From: Microbacterium sp. SY138
Lineage (GTDB): Bacteria; Actinomycetota; Actinomycetes; Actinomycetales; Microbacteriaceae
Direction of reading: 5' to 3'
Assembly (NCBI RefSeq): GCF_039729145.1
Contig: NZ_CP155793.1
Coordinates: forward strand, 2,976,001 to 3,040,000
Length of the DNA stretch: 64,000 nt
The position numbers were made by a program, and so were the translations under genes. Below are positions 43,777-52,964 of this stretch, in pieces; positions within the stretch are counted from its first letter, which is position 1; each line of letters starts with the position of its first letter. A model generated the notes under the pieces. The model ran no database searches. It saw nothing but the letters and a program-made list of their open reading frames with translations, and had not been told where the DNA came from.

Positions 43777-45177
43777 TCAGGGAGCGAGCATCCCGACGGT
43801 GCGCGGGCGCACGACGAACCACAGCGACAGGATGCCGATCGCGGCACAGCCGACCATGACGGACGCCATGGTGGTCGCGGTGATCCCGGCGTCGTGCGAG
43901 AGCCAGCCGACGACGGGCGAGATGAGCCCGGCGACGCCGAAGTTCGTCGCGCCGATGATGGATGCCGCGGTTCCCGCGGCCTTCCCGTGGCGGTCGAGCG
44001 CCAGCACCTGCACGTTCGGGAATGTGAAGCCACAAGCAGTCATGAAGACGAACAGCGGGATCACCGTGCCCCACAGGCCGAGGCCGAGCTGGTCGGTGAC
44101 GATGATCGCGACGCCGGCGAGCAGCAACACTGCGGTCGAGTAGGCCATGACCCACTGCGGTCCGAAGCGTGCGGCCAAGCGGGAGGCGGTCTGCACGCCG
44201 ACGACCACGCCGAGCGAGTTCACGGCGAAGAGCAGACCGTACTGCTGCGCGTCGAGCCCGTGGGTCACCTGGAACAGGAACGGCGATGCCGACAGGTACG
44301 AGAACAGACCGGAGAAGGTCATCCCGCCGATGACGAGCACGCCGAGGAACACCCGGTCCGAGAGCACGGAGCGATATCGCTGCAGCATGGTGGCGCCACC
44401 GTGACCCTGGCGCCGGGCGACGGGCAGCGTCTCCGGGATGAACAGGATCGTCGACAGCAGCATGACCACGCCGTAGGCCGCGAGCACGCCGAAGATCCCG
44501 CGCCACGGCATGAGCGTGAGCAGCCACGATCCGATAAGGGGCGCGATGACCGGTGCCACGCCCGAGACCAGAGCGAGGCGGGAGAGCATGACGACCAGTC
44601 GACGCCCGCCGAACAGGTCGCGCACGATCGCCATGGCCACCACGCCGCCGGCCGCGGCACCCACTCCCATCAGCACGCGGGCGACGCTGAGCAGCCCGAG
44701 GTCCGGTGCGAAGGCCGCCCCGACGCTCGCGAGCACGTGCAGCGCGGTGACGGCGATCAGCGGCACGCGACGACCGACCTTGTCACTGAGCGGTCCGACC
44801 ACGAGCTGGCCGAGCGCGAACCCGATCATGGTTCCGGTCAGGGTCAGCTGAATCGCGGCGGCCGTGGTCTGGAAGTCCTGCTCCAGCACCGGGAACGCCG
44901 GGAGGTAGAGGTCGATCGTGAAGGGGCCGAGGGCGGTGAGCGCGCCGAGCAGGATGATGTACAGCGTGCGGCGGCCCAGGGAGATGGCATCGCCCGGGTG
45001 CAGCATGATCGGCGCGGTGGCAGGGTTCGCGCCGAGGGTGCGGATCGCGCCGGTCGCGGTGGGGATGCGGATGCTCCCCGTCGCGGTGCGCTCGGGCTGC
45101 GGGATCCGCGATTCGTCGGCGGCGGAATCCCCCGCCTTCACGACGGGGAGGGAATCAGTGCGGGGAGCGTCGGACAC
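43777..45177 (-). CDS. Bcr/CflA family multidrug efflux transporter (MFS)
   Basis: A 466-residue MFS exporter of the DHA1 Bcr/CflA type, 12 helices from about residue 72. Motif A is GPLSDKVGRRVPLI and TIDLYLPAFP marks the first helix as in Bcr. Substrates of relatives include bicyclomycin, sulfonamides and chloramphenicol; here unknown. GTG at 45177 (VSDAPRTDSL) is chosen for the GGAAGGA upstream and adds about 60 polar residues with a TATGSIRIPTATG repeat before the first helix; a shorter start at MLHPGD is possible. Confidence 0.87.
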   Translation of the reverse strand: MSDAPRTDSLPVVKAGDSAADESRIPQPERTATGSIRIPTATGAIRTLGANPATAPIMLHPGDAISLGRRTLYIILLGALTALGPFTIDLYLPAFPVLEQDFQTTAAAIQLTLTGTMIGFALGQLVVGPLSDKVGRRVPLIAVTALHVLASVGAAFAPDLGLLSVARVLMGVGAAAGGVVAMAIVRDLFGGRRLVVMLSRLALVSGVAPVIAPLIGSWLLTLMPWRGIFGVLAAYGVVMLLSTILFIPETLPVARRQGHGGATMLQRYRSVLSDRVFLGVLVIGGMTFSGLFSYLSASPFLFQVTHGLDAQQYGLLFAVNSLGVVVGVQTASRLAARFGPQWVMAYSTAVLLLAGVAIIVTDQLGLGLWGTVIPLFVFMTACGFTFPNVQVLALDRHGKAAGTAASIIGATNFGVAGLISPVVGWLSHDAGITATTMASVMVGCAAIGILSLWFVVRPRTVGMLAP

Positions 45178-45283
45178 GACGTCCTTCCAGAGTTCAGGGG
45201 GTGCAAGGGTCGAATCGATTCGACCGGGGAAGCCCCCATGATACCGCCGCCACGGCCTCGTCCGCCCGCCCACGCGCAGAGCA

Positions 45284-45317
45284 GAGACGCACCCCCGCGG
45301 ATGCGAAGGTGCGTCTC
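45284..45317 (-). terminator. Terminator downstream of metB
   Basis: Arms gagacgcacc (45284-45293) and ggtgcgtctc (45308-45317) pair perfectly, 19 bases past the metB stop. Confidence 0.65.
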
Positions 45318-45335
45318 TCACGGCCCGGTGCGACG

Positions 45336-46490
45336 TCAGCGCGAGATGCGGTCGAGTCCCTGCTCGAGGTCGGCGATCAGGTCGCCCGCGTCTTCGATCC
45401 CGACGGAGAGGCGCACGATGTTCTCCGGGACCGCGAGCTCGGTGCCGCGCACGGAGGCGTGCGTCATGTCCGGCGGGTATCCGATGAGCGACTCGACGCC
45501 ACCGAGCGACTCGGCGAGCTGGAACACCGAGGTGCTCTCGACGAAGGCCCGTGCCGCGTCGGCGCCGGCGGCGAGACCGAGCGACAGCATCCCGCCGAAA
45601 CCGCTCATCTGCTTCGCGGCGATCTCGTGGCCGGGATGCGAGGCCAGTCCCGGGAAGTAGACCTGCGCGAACTCCGGCCGATCCTGCGCCCACTCGGCGA
45701 TGGCCTGCGCGTTCTCGGAGTGCTGCCGCATCCGCAGCGCCAGGGTCTTGATGCCGCGGGTCGTCAGCCAGGCGTCCAGCGGGGCGGAGACCGCTCCGAC
45801 CGCGAACTGCTGGAACTTGACCTGATCGAAGAACCGATCATCGCCGAACACGACCGCGCCGCCGAGCACATCCGAGTGCCCGCCCAGGTACTTGGTCGTG
45901 GAGTGCACCACCAGGTCGGCGCCGAGCGCGAGCGGCTGCTGCAGCGCCGGCGAGGCGAAGGTGTTGTCCACGACCACGATCAGGCCGGCCGCGTGCGCGA
46001 TCTCGGCGATCAGAGCGATGTCGACGATCTTCAGGAGCGGATTGCTGGGCGTCTCCAGCCACACGATCTTCGTCTCGGGACGGATCACCGCGCGGAGCGC
46101 ATCCACGTCGGAGAGCTCGACCGTCGTGGTCTCGATCCCCCACGGTGCGAGGACCCGGGTGAGCAGCCGGTAGGTGCCGCCGTACACGTCGTTGCCGAGC
46201 AGGATGTGGTCGCCGGGCTTGAGGATGCCACGCAGCAGCGCATCCTCCGCGGCGAGTCCCGACGCGAACGAGAGCGCGCTCGCGCCCCCTTCGAGGGCCG
46301 CGAGCTGGGTCTCGAGCGAGGACCGCGTGGGGTTGCCCGCACGGTTGTACTCGTAGCCCGCACGCAGGCCGCCGACGCTGTCCTGCACATGCGTCGAGGA
46401 CTGGTAGATCGGCGGGATGATCGCTCCCGTGACGGGGTCGGGCGCTTGTCCTGCGTGGATGGCTCGGGTGGCGAAGGCGTGATCGGACAT
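45336..46490 (-). CDS. metB: Cystathionine gamma-synthase / gamma-lyase
   Basis: A 384-residue PLP enzyme of the Cys/Met metabolism family. N-terminal ATRAIHAGQAPDPVTGAIIPPIY, YNRAGNPTRSSLE, FASGLAAEDALL and the PLP Lys in HSTTKYLGGHSD are intact. It either makes cystathionine from an activated homoserine or cleaves it to cysteine; the two activities are hard to separate by motif. Its neighbour, cystathionine beta-synthase, suggests the reverse transsulfuration pair, which would favour the lyase activity. Confidence 0.92.
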   Translation of the reverse strand: MSDHAFATRAIHAGQAPDPVTGAIIPPIYQSSTHVQDSVGGLRAGYEYNRAGNPTRSSLETQLAALEGGASALSFASGLAAEDALLRGILKPGDHILLGNDVYGGTYRLLTRVLAPWGIETTTVELSDVDALRAVIRPETKIVWLETPSNPLLKIVDIALIAEIAHAAGLIVVVDNTFASPALQQPLALGADLVVHSTTKYLGGHSDVLGGAVVFGDDRFFDQVKFQQFAVGAVSAPLDAWLTTRGIKTLALRMRQHSENAQAIAEWAQDRPEFAQVYFPGLASHPGHEIAAKQMSGFGGMLSLGLAAGADAARAFVESTSVFQLAESLGGVESLIGYPPDMTHASVRGTELAVPENIVRLSVGIEDAGDLIADLEQGLDRISR

Positions 46491-46566
46491 GCCTCTCAGC
46501 CTACGTCCGCCCCTGCGGGGAGGGCCTCCCGGTTACGCCCCGGGTCGGCCGACCTCCCGGCGCCCC

Positions 46567-47943
46567 TCAGCGCGACAGATACGCCAGCAGGTCCTGACGG
46601 GTGAGCACGGTGTGCGGCTTGCCGTCTTCGGTCACCAGCAGCGCGTCGGCATCGGCGAGCGCGGCCTTGGCCTGTGCGACGGAGGTGTGGATGCCGACGA
46701 GCGGGAGCCTCTCCCCCACGTGCGCGCCCACGGCATCGGTCGCGTTCGCCTCACCGCGGAACAGCAGGTCGAGCAGCCCCTTCTCATCGACCGTGCCGAC
46801 CACCTCGCCCATCATGACCGGCGGTTCGGCGCTGAGCACGACCAGCTGCGAGACGTCGTACTCGGTCATCATGCCGATGGCCTCGAGCACGGTGTCGGTC
46901 GGGTGGGCGTGCACCAGGTCGGGGATGCCGGCGCCCTGCCGCGACGGACGAGCCGCGAGCACGTCGGCGACGGTCTCCCCGTCCTCCAGCTCGCTGAACC
47001 CGTAGGAGCGCATCCATCCGTCGTTGAAGATCTTGCCCAGGTAGCCGCGTCCGCCGTCGGGCAGCAGCACGACCATCACGGCGTCCGCCGGCAGGTCACG
47101 CGCGACGCGCAGCGCACCGACGACGGCCATGCCACTCGATCCCCCGACGAGGATGCCCTCCTCGCGGGCGAGGCGCCGGGTCATCGCGAACGCCTCCGCA
47201 TCGCCGACAGCGACGATCTCGTGCGGCACCGTGGGATCGTATGCACCGGGCCAGATGTCCTCGCCCACGCCCTCGACGAGGTACGGACGGCCGGTGCCGC
47301 CGCTGTATACGCTGCCCTCGGGGTCGACGCCGACGATCCGTACTCGACCATCCGAGACCTCCCGCAGGTACCGCCCCGTCCCCGTGATCGTGCCACCCGT
47401 GCCCACGCCCGCCACGAAATGCGTGACCTCGCCGTCGGTGTCGCGCCAGATCTCGGGACCCGTGGTCTCGTAGTGACTGCGCGGACCGTTCGGGTTCTCG
47501 TACTGGTTCGGCTTGAACGCTCCAGGGATCTCGCGTGTCAACCGGTCGCTCACGCTGTAGTACGACTCCGGGCTGTCGGGGGCGACCGAAGTGGGGGTCA
47601 CCACGACCTCCGCGCCGTAGGCACGGAGCACGTCGATCTTGTCTTCGCCGACCTTGTCCGGCAGCACGAACACGCACTTGTAGCCCCGCTGCTGGGCGAC
47701 GAGCGCCAGGCCGACCCCGGTGTTGCCACTGGTGGGCTCGACGATCGTGCCGCCGGGTTTCAGCGCACCCGTCGCCTCGGCCGCGTCGATGATCCGCGCG
47801 GCGATGCGATCCTTCGAGGAACCGCCGGGGTTCAGGTACTCGAGCTTCACGAGCACCGTGCACGCGACGCCCTCGGTGACGTGCTGCAGCTTCACGAGGG
47901 GCGTGTCGCCGACGAGATCGACGATCGAGTCTGCGTACTTCAT
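46567..47943 (-). CDS. cbs: Cystathionine beta-synthase
   Basis: A 458-residue enzyme: an N-terminal PLP domain (Lys44 in LNPGGSSKDRIAAR; phosphate loop TSGNTGVGLA; GTGGTITGTGRYL) and a C-terminal pair of CBS domains (from about residue 340, VHAPTDTVLEAIG-like segment reading LVHAHPTDTVLEA). It condenses serine or an activated serine with homocysteine. No haem-binding N-terminal extension is seen, as in other bacterial forms. Seventy-six bases before metB in the same orientation. Confidence 0.94.
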   Translation of the reverse strand: MKYADSIVDLVGDTPLVKLQHVTEGVACTVLVKLEYLNPGGSSKDRIAARIIDAAEATGALKPGGTIVEPTSGNTGVGLALVAQQRGYKCVFVLPDKVGEDKIDVLRAYGAEVVVTPTSVAPDSPESYYSVSDRLTREIPGAFKPNQYENPNGPRSHYETTGPEIWRDTDGEVTHFVAGVGTGGTITGTGRYLREVSDGRVRIVGVDPEGSVYSGGTGRPYLVEGVGEDIWPGAYDPTVPHEIVAVGDAEAFAMTRRLAREEGILVGGSSGMAVVGALRVARDLPADAVMVVLLPDGGRGYLGKIFNDGWMRSYGFSELEDGETVADVLAARPSRQGAGIPDLVHAHPTDTVLEAIGMMTEYDVSQLVVLSAEPPVMMGEVVGTVDEKGLLDLLFRGEANATDAVGAHVGERLPLVGIHTSVAQAKAALADADALLVTEDGKPHTVLTRQDLLAYLSR

Positions 47944-48084
47944 GCCTTCAGGGTAGACGCGCGGATGCCGCGGACGGGGATGTGTTTCGACGCCGATCGA
48001 ACCGAGGGCCGAAAGTCTAAAATGTTACATTTGCCTGATGGCGGGAAAGATCCCAGCGGCGGGCTCACGAAGGAGCAGATCACC

Positions 48085-49092
48085 ATGTTCTCGAAACAGC
48101 ATCCATTCTGGGCGCGCGCGGCGGGTATCACGACCCTCGGTCTCGTGCTCGGCATCGCGCCGATGATCGCGGCAGATCGGCCCCCGAAAGTCGGAGCCGG
48201 GACAGGCACCGAAACCGGCACCGATGCCGGCTCCGGCCCCGAAACCGGCTACGGGCAAGAGGCACCGCTGATCGTGGCTCATCGGGCGGGGACCGCCGAC
48301 TATCCGGAGAACACCAGGGAGGGCATCCGAGGTTCGCTGGAGGATGGCGCTGACGCGCTCTGGATCACCGTCCAGCTCTCTCGCGACGGCGTGCCCGTGC
48401 TGTACCGGCCCATCGGCCTCGACGAGAAGACGAACGGGACGGGGACCGTGGCGGAGAAGACCGTCGCAGAACTGACCGCGCTCAACGCCGGATGGAACTT
48501 CCGCCCTCGTGGATCGGAAGAGACGCCGTATCGCGACGACCCGGCCCTTCTCCCGACACTCCGACAGGCTCTGGCGGACATCCCCGCCGACCGCCTGGTG
48601 TTCCTCGATCTCAAGCAGGCGGATCCGGTTCCTCTGGCGGACGCGGTCGTCGCCGTTCTCCGCGATGCGGAGCGCACGGAGAACACCGTCATCTACTCCA
48701 CGGATGCGGCCGCGACCGGTCGAGCCCGTGACGCCGGCGACGTCCAGGTCGCAGAAGACCGCGATGTCACCCGCAAGCGACTCCTCGACATCGCTCTCGC
48801 ACACGAGTGCGAGCCGCCGCCCGCGGCCGGAACCTGGATGGCCTTCGAGGATCGCCGCAAGATCACCGTCAGTGAGACCTTCACCTCGGGTACCGCGAAG
48901 AGCGAGGTGGAAGTCACCCCCTGGGATCGCGAGGCCGTGCGGTGCATCGATCCCACCGACCGTGTGAATCTCATGGCGATCGGAGTCGCGGACGCCGAAC
49001 GGTATCGAGACCTCGCCCGCGTCGGCGTCGATGCGGTCCTCGTGGACTCGCCCCGCGATGCCGTGAGCTGGAAGTACGGCCACTCCCGCTGA
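48085..49092 (+). CDS. Secreted glycerophosphodiesterase-like protein with degenerate active site
   Basis: A 335-residue exported protein: N-terminal signal or anchor (ITTLGLVLGIAPMIAA), a Gly/Thr-rich linker (residues about 36-55) and a GDPD-fold TIM-barrel. The first motif HRAGTADYPENT is nearly normal, but the catalytic ExD is replaced by W-I-T in ADALWITVQLSRDG and the HD pair by R-P in VLYRPIGLDEKTNGTG. The fold is clear, the classical phosphodiesterase chemistry is unlikely. AAGGAG lies before the ATG. No co-oriented neighbour, so its role is open. Confidence 0.82.
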   Translation: MFSKQHPFWARAAGITTLGLVLGIAPMIAADRPPKVGAGTGTETGTDAGSGPETGYGQEAPLIVAHRAGTADYPENTREGIRGSLEDGADALWITVQLSRDGVPVLYRPIGLDEKTNGTGTVAEKTVAELTALNAGWNFRPRGSEETPYRDDPALLPTLRQALADIPADRLVFLDLKQADPVPLADAVVAVLRDAERTENTVIYSTDAAATGRARDAGDVQVAEDRDVTRKRLLDIALAHECEPPPAAGTWMAFEDRRKITVSETFTSGTAKSEVEVTPWDREAVRCIDPTDRVNLMAIGVADAERYRDLARVGVDAVLVDSPRDAVSWKYGHSR

Positions 49093-49158
49093 CATCGACG
49101 ACGCCGCGTCGACCTCCTCAGGTCGGCGCGGCGTCGTCGATGAAGCGGATCCGTACCG

Positions 49159-50121
49159 CTAGCCCTTCGTCGATCCCGCCAGCAGGCCGCGGACGAAGTA
49201 GCGCTGCAGTGCGAAGAAGACGATCAGCGGCACGATGATCGACACGAAGGCGCCCGCCGTGAGCAGGTACCAGTCGTTTCCTCTCGTGCCCGTGATCTCG
49301 GCCAACAGCTTCGTGATGGGCGCCGCGGCGCCGTCGGCGAACACCAGCGCCACGAGCAGATCGTTCCACACCCACAAGAACTGGAAGATCGCGACAGAAG
49401 CGATCGCCGGCATCGTGAGAGGCAGCACCACGCGGAAGAAGATCTGCCCACGGGACGCACCGTCGACGCGCGCGGCCTCGATGATCTCTCCGGGGATCTC
49501 CGACATGAAGTTGTGCAGCAGGTAGATCGCCAGGGGGAGAGCGAACATCGAGTGAGCGATCCACACCTGGGCGTAGCCCGAGGAGGCACCGAGCGGGGTC
49601 GTGACCTGCAGCCCGAAGAGGTTGATCCCTCGGGAGAACGAGCTCAGCAGTGGCACCAGCGCCATCTGGATCGGCACGATCTGCAGCGCGAACACGAAGA
49701 TGAACAGCGCGTTGCGCCCCTTGAAGTCGATCCACGCGAACGCATAGGCCGCCATGGACGCGATCATCAGCGGCACGATGGTGGCGGGGATCGTGATCGC
49801 GATCGAGTTGACGAACGACTCCAGGATCGTGAGCTGCGTCGTGCCGGACTGGAGCACGTCGACGTAGTTCTCGAGCGTCACCTGCGGGTCGGCGAAGAAG
49901 GTCCACCAGCCGGTCGTCTGGATCTGGTCCCTCGGCCGGAACGACGAGATGAACAGCCCGAGCGTCGGAATCGTCCACAAAAACGCGATGACGATGGACG
50001 CCACCGACGCCCACGGACGGGACAGGCGCTTGCGGGTGCGACCGGCGGCGCCGTCGAACCCGCCGCCGGTGGTGATCGCGCGCGTGCTGACGGCGGCGTC
50101 TGACTTCACGGTGTCGGTCAT
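49159..50121 (-). CDS. Sugar ABC transporter permease (MalG type)
   Basis: A 320-residue inner-membrane permease with six helices and the EAA loop EAARVDGASRGQIFFRVVLPLTMP that docks the ATPase. N-terminal 35 residues are soluble and basic. Its start overlaps the MalF-type permease stop (ATGA). No ATPase gene is in the operon, so a shared MsiK-like ATPase elsewhere probably drives it, as in many Actinobacteria. Confidence 0.92.
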   Translation of the reverse strand: MTDTVKSDAAVSTRAITTGGGFDGAAGRTRKRLSRPWASVASIVIAFLWTIPTLGLFISSFRPRDQIQTTGWWTFFADPQVTLENYVDVLQSGTTQLTILESFVNSIAITIPATIVPLMIASMAAYAFAWIDFKGRNALFIFVFALQIVPIQMALVPLLSSFSRGINLFGLQVTTPLGASSGYAQVWIAHSMFALPLAIYLLHNFMSEIPGEIIEAARVDGASRGQIFFRVVLPLTMPAIASVAIFQFLWVWNDLLVALVFADGAAAPITKLLAEITGTRGNDWYLLTAGAFVSIIVPLIVFFALQRYFVRGLLAGSTKG

Positions 50122-51257
50122 CGGATCTCCCGCTGCTTCTTGATCTGGCGCGCGTTGTAGATGACGATCGGCAACACCAGGATGAACAGGATGACGGAGA
50201 GCGCGGCACTGCGTCCCGCCTCGAACTTCGAGAACTGCGTGTACATCTCGTTCGCGAGGGTCGACGTGCCGTAGTTGCCGGCGGTCATCGTGCGCACGAT
50301 GTCGAACACCTTCAGCGAGGCGATCGAGATGGTCGTGAGCACCACGATGAGCGCCGGGCGGATCGCAGGGACCGTCACCGAGATGAACCGCTGCCACGCG
50401 TTCGCGCCGTCCAGCTCGGCCGCTTCCAGCAGCTCCGCCGGTACGCCCTTGATCGATGCGGACAGCACCACCATCGCGAAACCGGTCTGCACCCAGATCA
50501 GCACGACGATCAGGAACAGGTTGTTCCACGGCTCATTGAGCAGCCACTGCTGCGGCGTGCCACCGAACCACACGAGGAGCTGGTTGAGCAGACCGATCTG
50601 CTCGTACTGCGGGCCACGGTACTCGTAGATGAATCGCCAGATGATGCTCGCCCCGACGAAGGAGATGGCCATCGGCATGAAGACCAGCACCTTGTAGATC
50701 TTCTCGCCCCGGGTGCGATCGATGAACACGGCGTACGCGAGGCCGACGATCGTGGAGACCGTCGGAACCAGGAGCACCCAGATGATCGTGTTGATGACGG
50801 CGGTGATGCCGTCGGATTGCGTGAAGATCCAGAGGTAGTTCGACAGGCCGACGAACTCCTTCCCCGAGGAGTTCATGAACGACGAGAACATCGTCTGGAT
50901 CGACGGCAGGACGAGACCGACGATCAGCAACAGCAGCGCCGGAGCCATGAAGGCCACGAGCTGGATCAGATATCCCGCGCCATCGCGGGAACGGTAGTCG
51001 AGCCAGAAGAACAAGGCGCCGACGGCGACGGCGACTCCCATCGCCCAGTAATAGGAGTTGAAGAAGAACATCACCGCGAGCGGGATGAGCAGGCACATCG
51101 CCAATCGGACGAACGTGTAGACCTTCCCCCTACGGGGAGCGATGTCCACCAGGAGCAGGATGATCGCCACGACCACCGCGAAGGCGATGACCACGGCGAC
51201 GGCCTGCAGGACCGGCGGGAGCGAGCCGATCCATTTGAAGAAATTAGTCGCGTTCAC
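50118..51257 (-). CDS. Sugar ABC transporter permease (MalF type)
   Basis: A 379-residue permease with two to three extra N-terminal helices (residues 15-105) before the usual six and the EAA loop EAAELDGANAWQRFISVTVPAIRP. The long N-terminal part and the sequence WVQTGFAMVVLSASIKGVP resemble alpha-glucoside transporters (AglF-like), which suggests an alpha-glucoside substrate; this is inference. Follows the binding-protein gene after an intercistronic hairpin. Confidence 0.92.
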   Translation of the reverse strand: MNATNFFKWIGSLPPVLQAVAVVIAFAVVVAIILLLVDIAPRRGKVYTFVRLAMCLLIPLAVMFFFNSYYWAMGVAVAVGALFFWLDYRSRDGAGYLIQLVAFMAPALLLLIVGLVLPSIQTMFSSFMNSSGKEFVGLSNYLWIFTQSDGITAVINTIIWVLLVPTVSTIVGLAYAVFIDRTRGEKIYKVLVFMPMAISFVGASIIWRFIYEYRGPQYEQIGLLNQLLVWFGGTPQQWLLNEPWNNLFLIVVLIWVQTGFAMVVLSASIKGVPAELLEAAELDGANAWQRFISVTVPAIRPALIVVLTTISIASLKVFDIVRTMTAGNYGTSTLANEMYTQFSKFEAGRSAALSVILFILVLPIVIYNARQIKKQREIR

Positions 51258-51321
51258 GGATTCCCCTTCATCACGCGGACCGGATCATCGACGCACACGT
51301 CGGAGTGCGCGCCGTGGGGTC

Positions 51322-51354
51322 AGAGGGGCCGCCCCGGTGCGGGGCGGCCCCTCT
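51322..51354 (-). terminator. Intercistronic hairpin after the binding-protein gene
   Basis: Perfect 14-base arms (agaggggccgcccc 51322-51335 / ggggcggcccctct 51341-51354, loop ggtgc) 7 bases beyond the binding-protein stop. Likely partial terminator or RNA stabiliser that gives more binding protein than permease. Confidence 0.75.
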
Positions 51355-51360
51355 GCTGGA

Positions 51361-52677
51361 TCAGCTGCTCGGCCAGCCGGTCTCGATCTGCGTGAGCACC
51401 TCATCGGTCGAGGTGCCGTTGACCCATGCGACCATGCCCTTCCAGAACGTTCCGGCACCGACGGCACCGGGCATCAGGTCGGACGCGTCGAATCGGAAGG
51501 TGGTGTCCGGGTCCTGCAGGATCTTGATGGTCTCCTGGAGGATCGGGTCCTTCGCGTTCGCGGGGTCGAGGCCGTTGTTCGCGGAGGTCACGCCGCCGAG
51601 GCTGACGCGGCTGTTCGCCCACTCGGGGCTGGACAGGTACGCGAGCACCTTCTGCGTCGCCTCGGAGTCGCTGAACCCGCCGACGATCTCACCGGCACCC
51701 GTCACAGCCGTGTCGCCCTCGGTCTCGCCCGGCAGCATGAATGCCCAGACGTCGCCGTCCTCTGCGACCTTCGTGCCGTCGGGGAAGAAGCCCGACAGGA
51801 ACGAGGCCTGGTGGGTCAGCGCGCACTCGCCGCCCGCGAGCTTCGGAGCGACATCTCCGAACGCGGTGGAGTTGATGGAGCGCACGTCACCGAAGCCGGC
51901 GTTGACGTTGGCCGGGTTGAGCAGGATGCCGCCGACCGAGTCGAACGCCTGCTTGATCTGCGGGTCGGTGAACTTGACCTCGTTCGTGACCCACTGGTCG
52001 TAGACGTCCGGTCCGGACTGACGCAGCACGTAGTCCTCGATCCAGTCCGTTCCCGGCCAGCCGGTCGCGGTGCCCGATTCGAAGCCGGCGCACCATGCGG
52101 GGGTTCCGGTGGTCGCCTGGATCTTCTCGGTGAGGGCGGTCATCTCGTCGAGCGTCTTGGGAACCTCGACGCCCCACTCCTTGAACTTCGCCGGCGAGTA
52201 CCAGATCCAGCCCTTGACGTTCGCCATCAGCGGGGCGCCGTAGAAGGTGCCGTCGACGGTGCCGTAGTTCACCCAGTCTTCGGTCCAGTACTCGTTGGCG
52301 TTCTTCTCGACCTCTTCGGGTGCGGGCTTCAGGTAGTCGCGGTCCGCGAAGTCCTTGAACAGTCCCGGCTGCGGGAAGATCGCGATGTCCGGCGGGTTGC
52401 CGCCCTGGGCGCGCGTGCCGAGCTGGGTCTCGAAGTCCTGGCTGCCCTCGTACTTGATCGTGATGCCGTTCTCGTCGGCCCAGTCCTTCCAGGACTCCTG
52501 GAGGAGCTTCGCCTCGTCATCGACGATCGTTCCGTAGATGGTGACGGTGGCATCGCCCCCATCGCCGCCGTCGGTGCCCGGTGCCCCTCCGGGAGCCCCG
52601 CATCCGGCGAGCGCGATGCCCGCGACCCCCAGCAGGGCGAGCGGCGCGTAACGCCGGGAACGCTGTGACAGAGCCAT
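51361..52677 (-). CDS. Sugar ABC transporter solute-binding lipoprotein
   Basis: A 438-residue extracellular binding protein of family 1. The signal ends with the lipobox LAGC (Cys26), followed by a Gly/Asp-rich linker (APGGAPGTDGGDGGD). Mature domain starts TVTIYGTIVDDEAKLLQESW and has FTDPQIKQAFDSVGGILL. GAGGAG lies before the ATG. It is first in the operon with MalF/MalG-type permeases and divergent from the LacI regulator; both share the operator region. Probable alpha-glucoside or oligosaccharide ligand, unproven. Confidence 0.92.
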   Translation of the reverse strand: MALSQRSRRYAPLALLGVAGIALAGCGAPGGAPGTDGGDGGDATVTIYGTIVDDEAKLLQESWKDWADENGITIKYEGSQDFETQLGTRAQGGNPPDIAIFPQPGLFKDFADRDYLKPAPEEVEKNANEYWTEDWVNYGTVDGTFYGAPLMANVKGWIWYSPAKFKEWGVEVPKTLDEMTALTEKIQATTGTPAWCAGFESGTATGWPGTDWIEDYVLRQSGPDVYDQWVTNEVKFTDPQIKQAFDSVGGILLNPANVNAGFGDVRSINSTAFGDVAPKLAGGECALTHQASFLSGFFPDGTKVAEDGDVWAFMLPGETEGDTAVTGAGEIVGGFSDSEATQKVLAYLSSPEWANSRVSLGGVTSANNGLDPANAKDPILQETIKILQDPDTTFRFDASDLMPGAVGAGTFWKGMVAWVNGTSTDEVLTQIETGWPSS

Positions 52678-52740
52678 GTGAATTCTCCTCTTCGAGTACA
52701 GGTTCCCGACTGGTGCGACGCCACCCCGGGGCATCGTTAG

Positions 52741-52876
52741 GGAACCGATTCCAGGCCAACCTACTGGCCATGCGCACCCCCGCACAACACGCTAGGGTCA
52801 CAAGCTCGCAACCATTCGACGTGCTCGCGCCCCCGACGTGGGAGCGCTCCCTCGCTTCCGCTCTGGAACCGGTTCC
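52741..52876. promoter_or_regulatory. Two LacI-type operators between sugar operon and regulator
   Basis: GGAACCGATTCC (52741-52752) and the perfect palindrome GGAACCGGTTCC (52865-52876) differ by one base. Each lies about 65-90 bases from one of the divergent starts (52677 and 52965). The central CG and dyad symmetry fit LacI/GalR operators, so the regulator probably controls both itself and the transporter. Confidence 0.8.
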
Positions 52877-52964
52877 TTTTTCGTATGCCGGCGACTACGA
52901 TTTGACGCGGCGCGCACCCCCGCGTCGGGGCCACGCAGCTGCGTGATCAGGTCGAGGAGGACCG

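Noticed and set aside
45336..47943. S-box or other riboswitch before cbs-metB
   Set aside because: The gaps of 76 and about 140 bases show no conserved riboswitch core that I can recognise.
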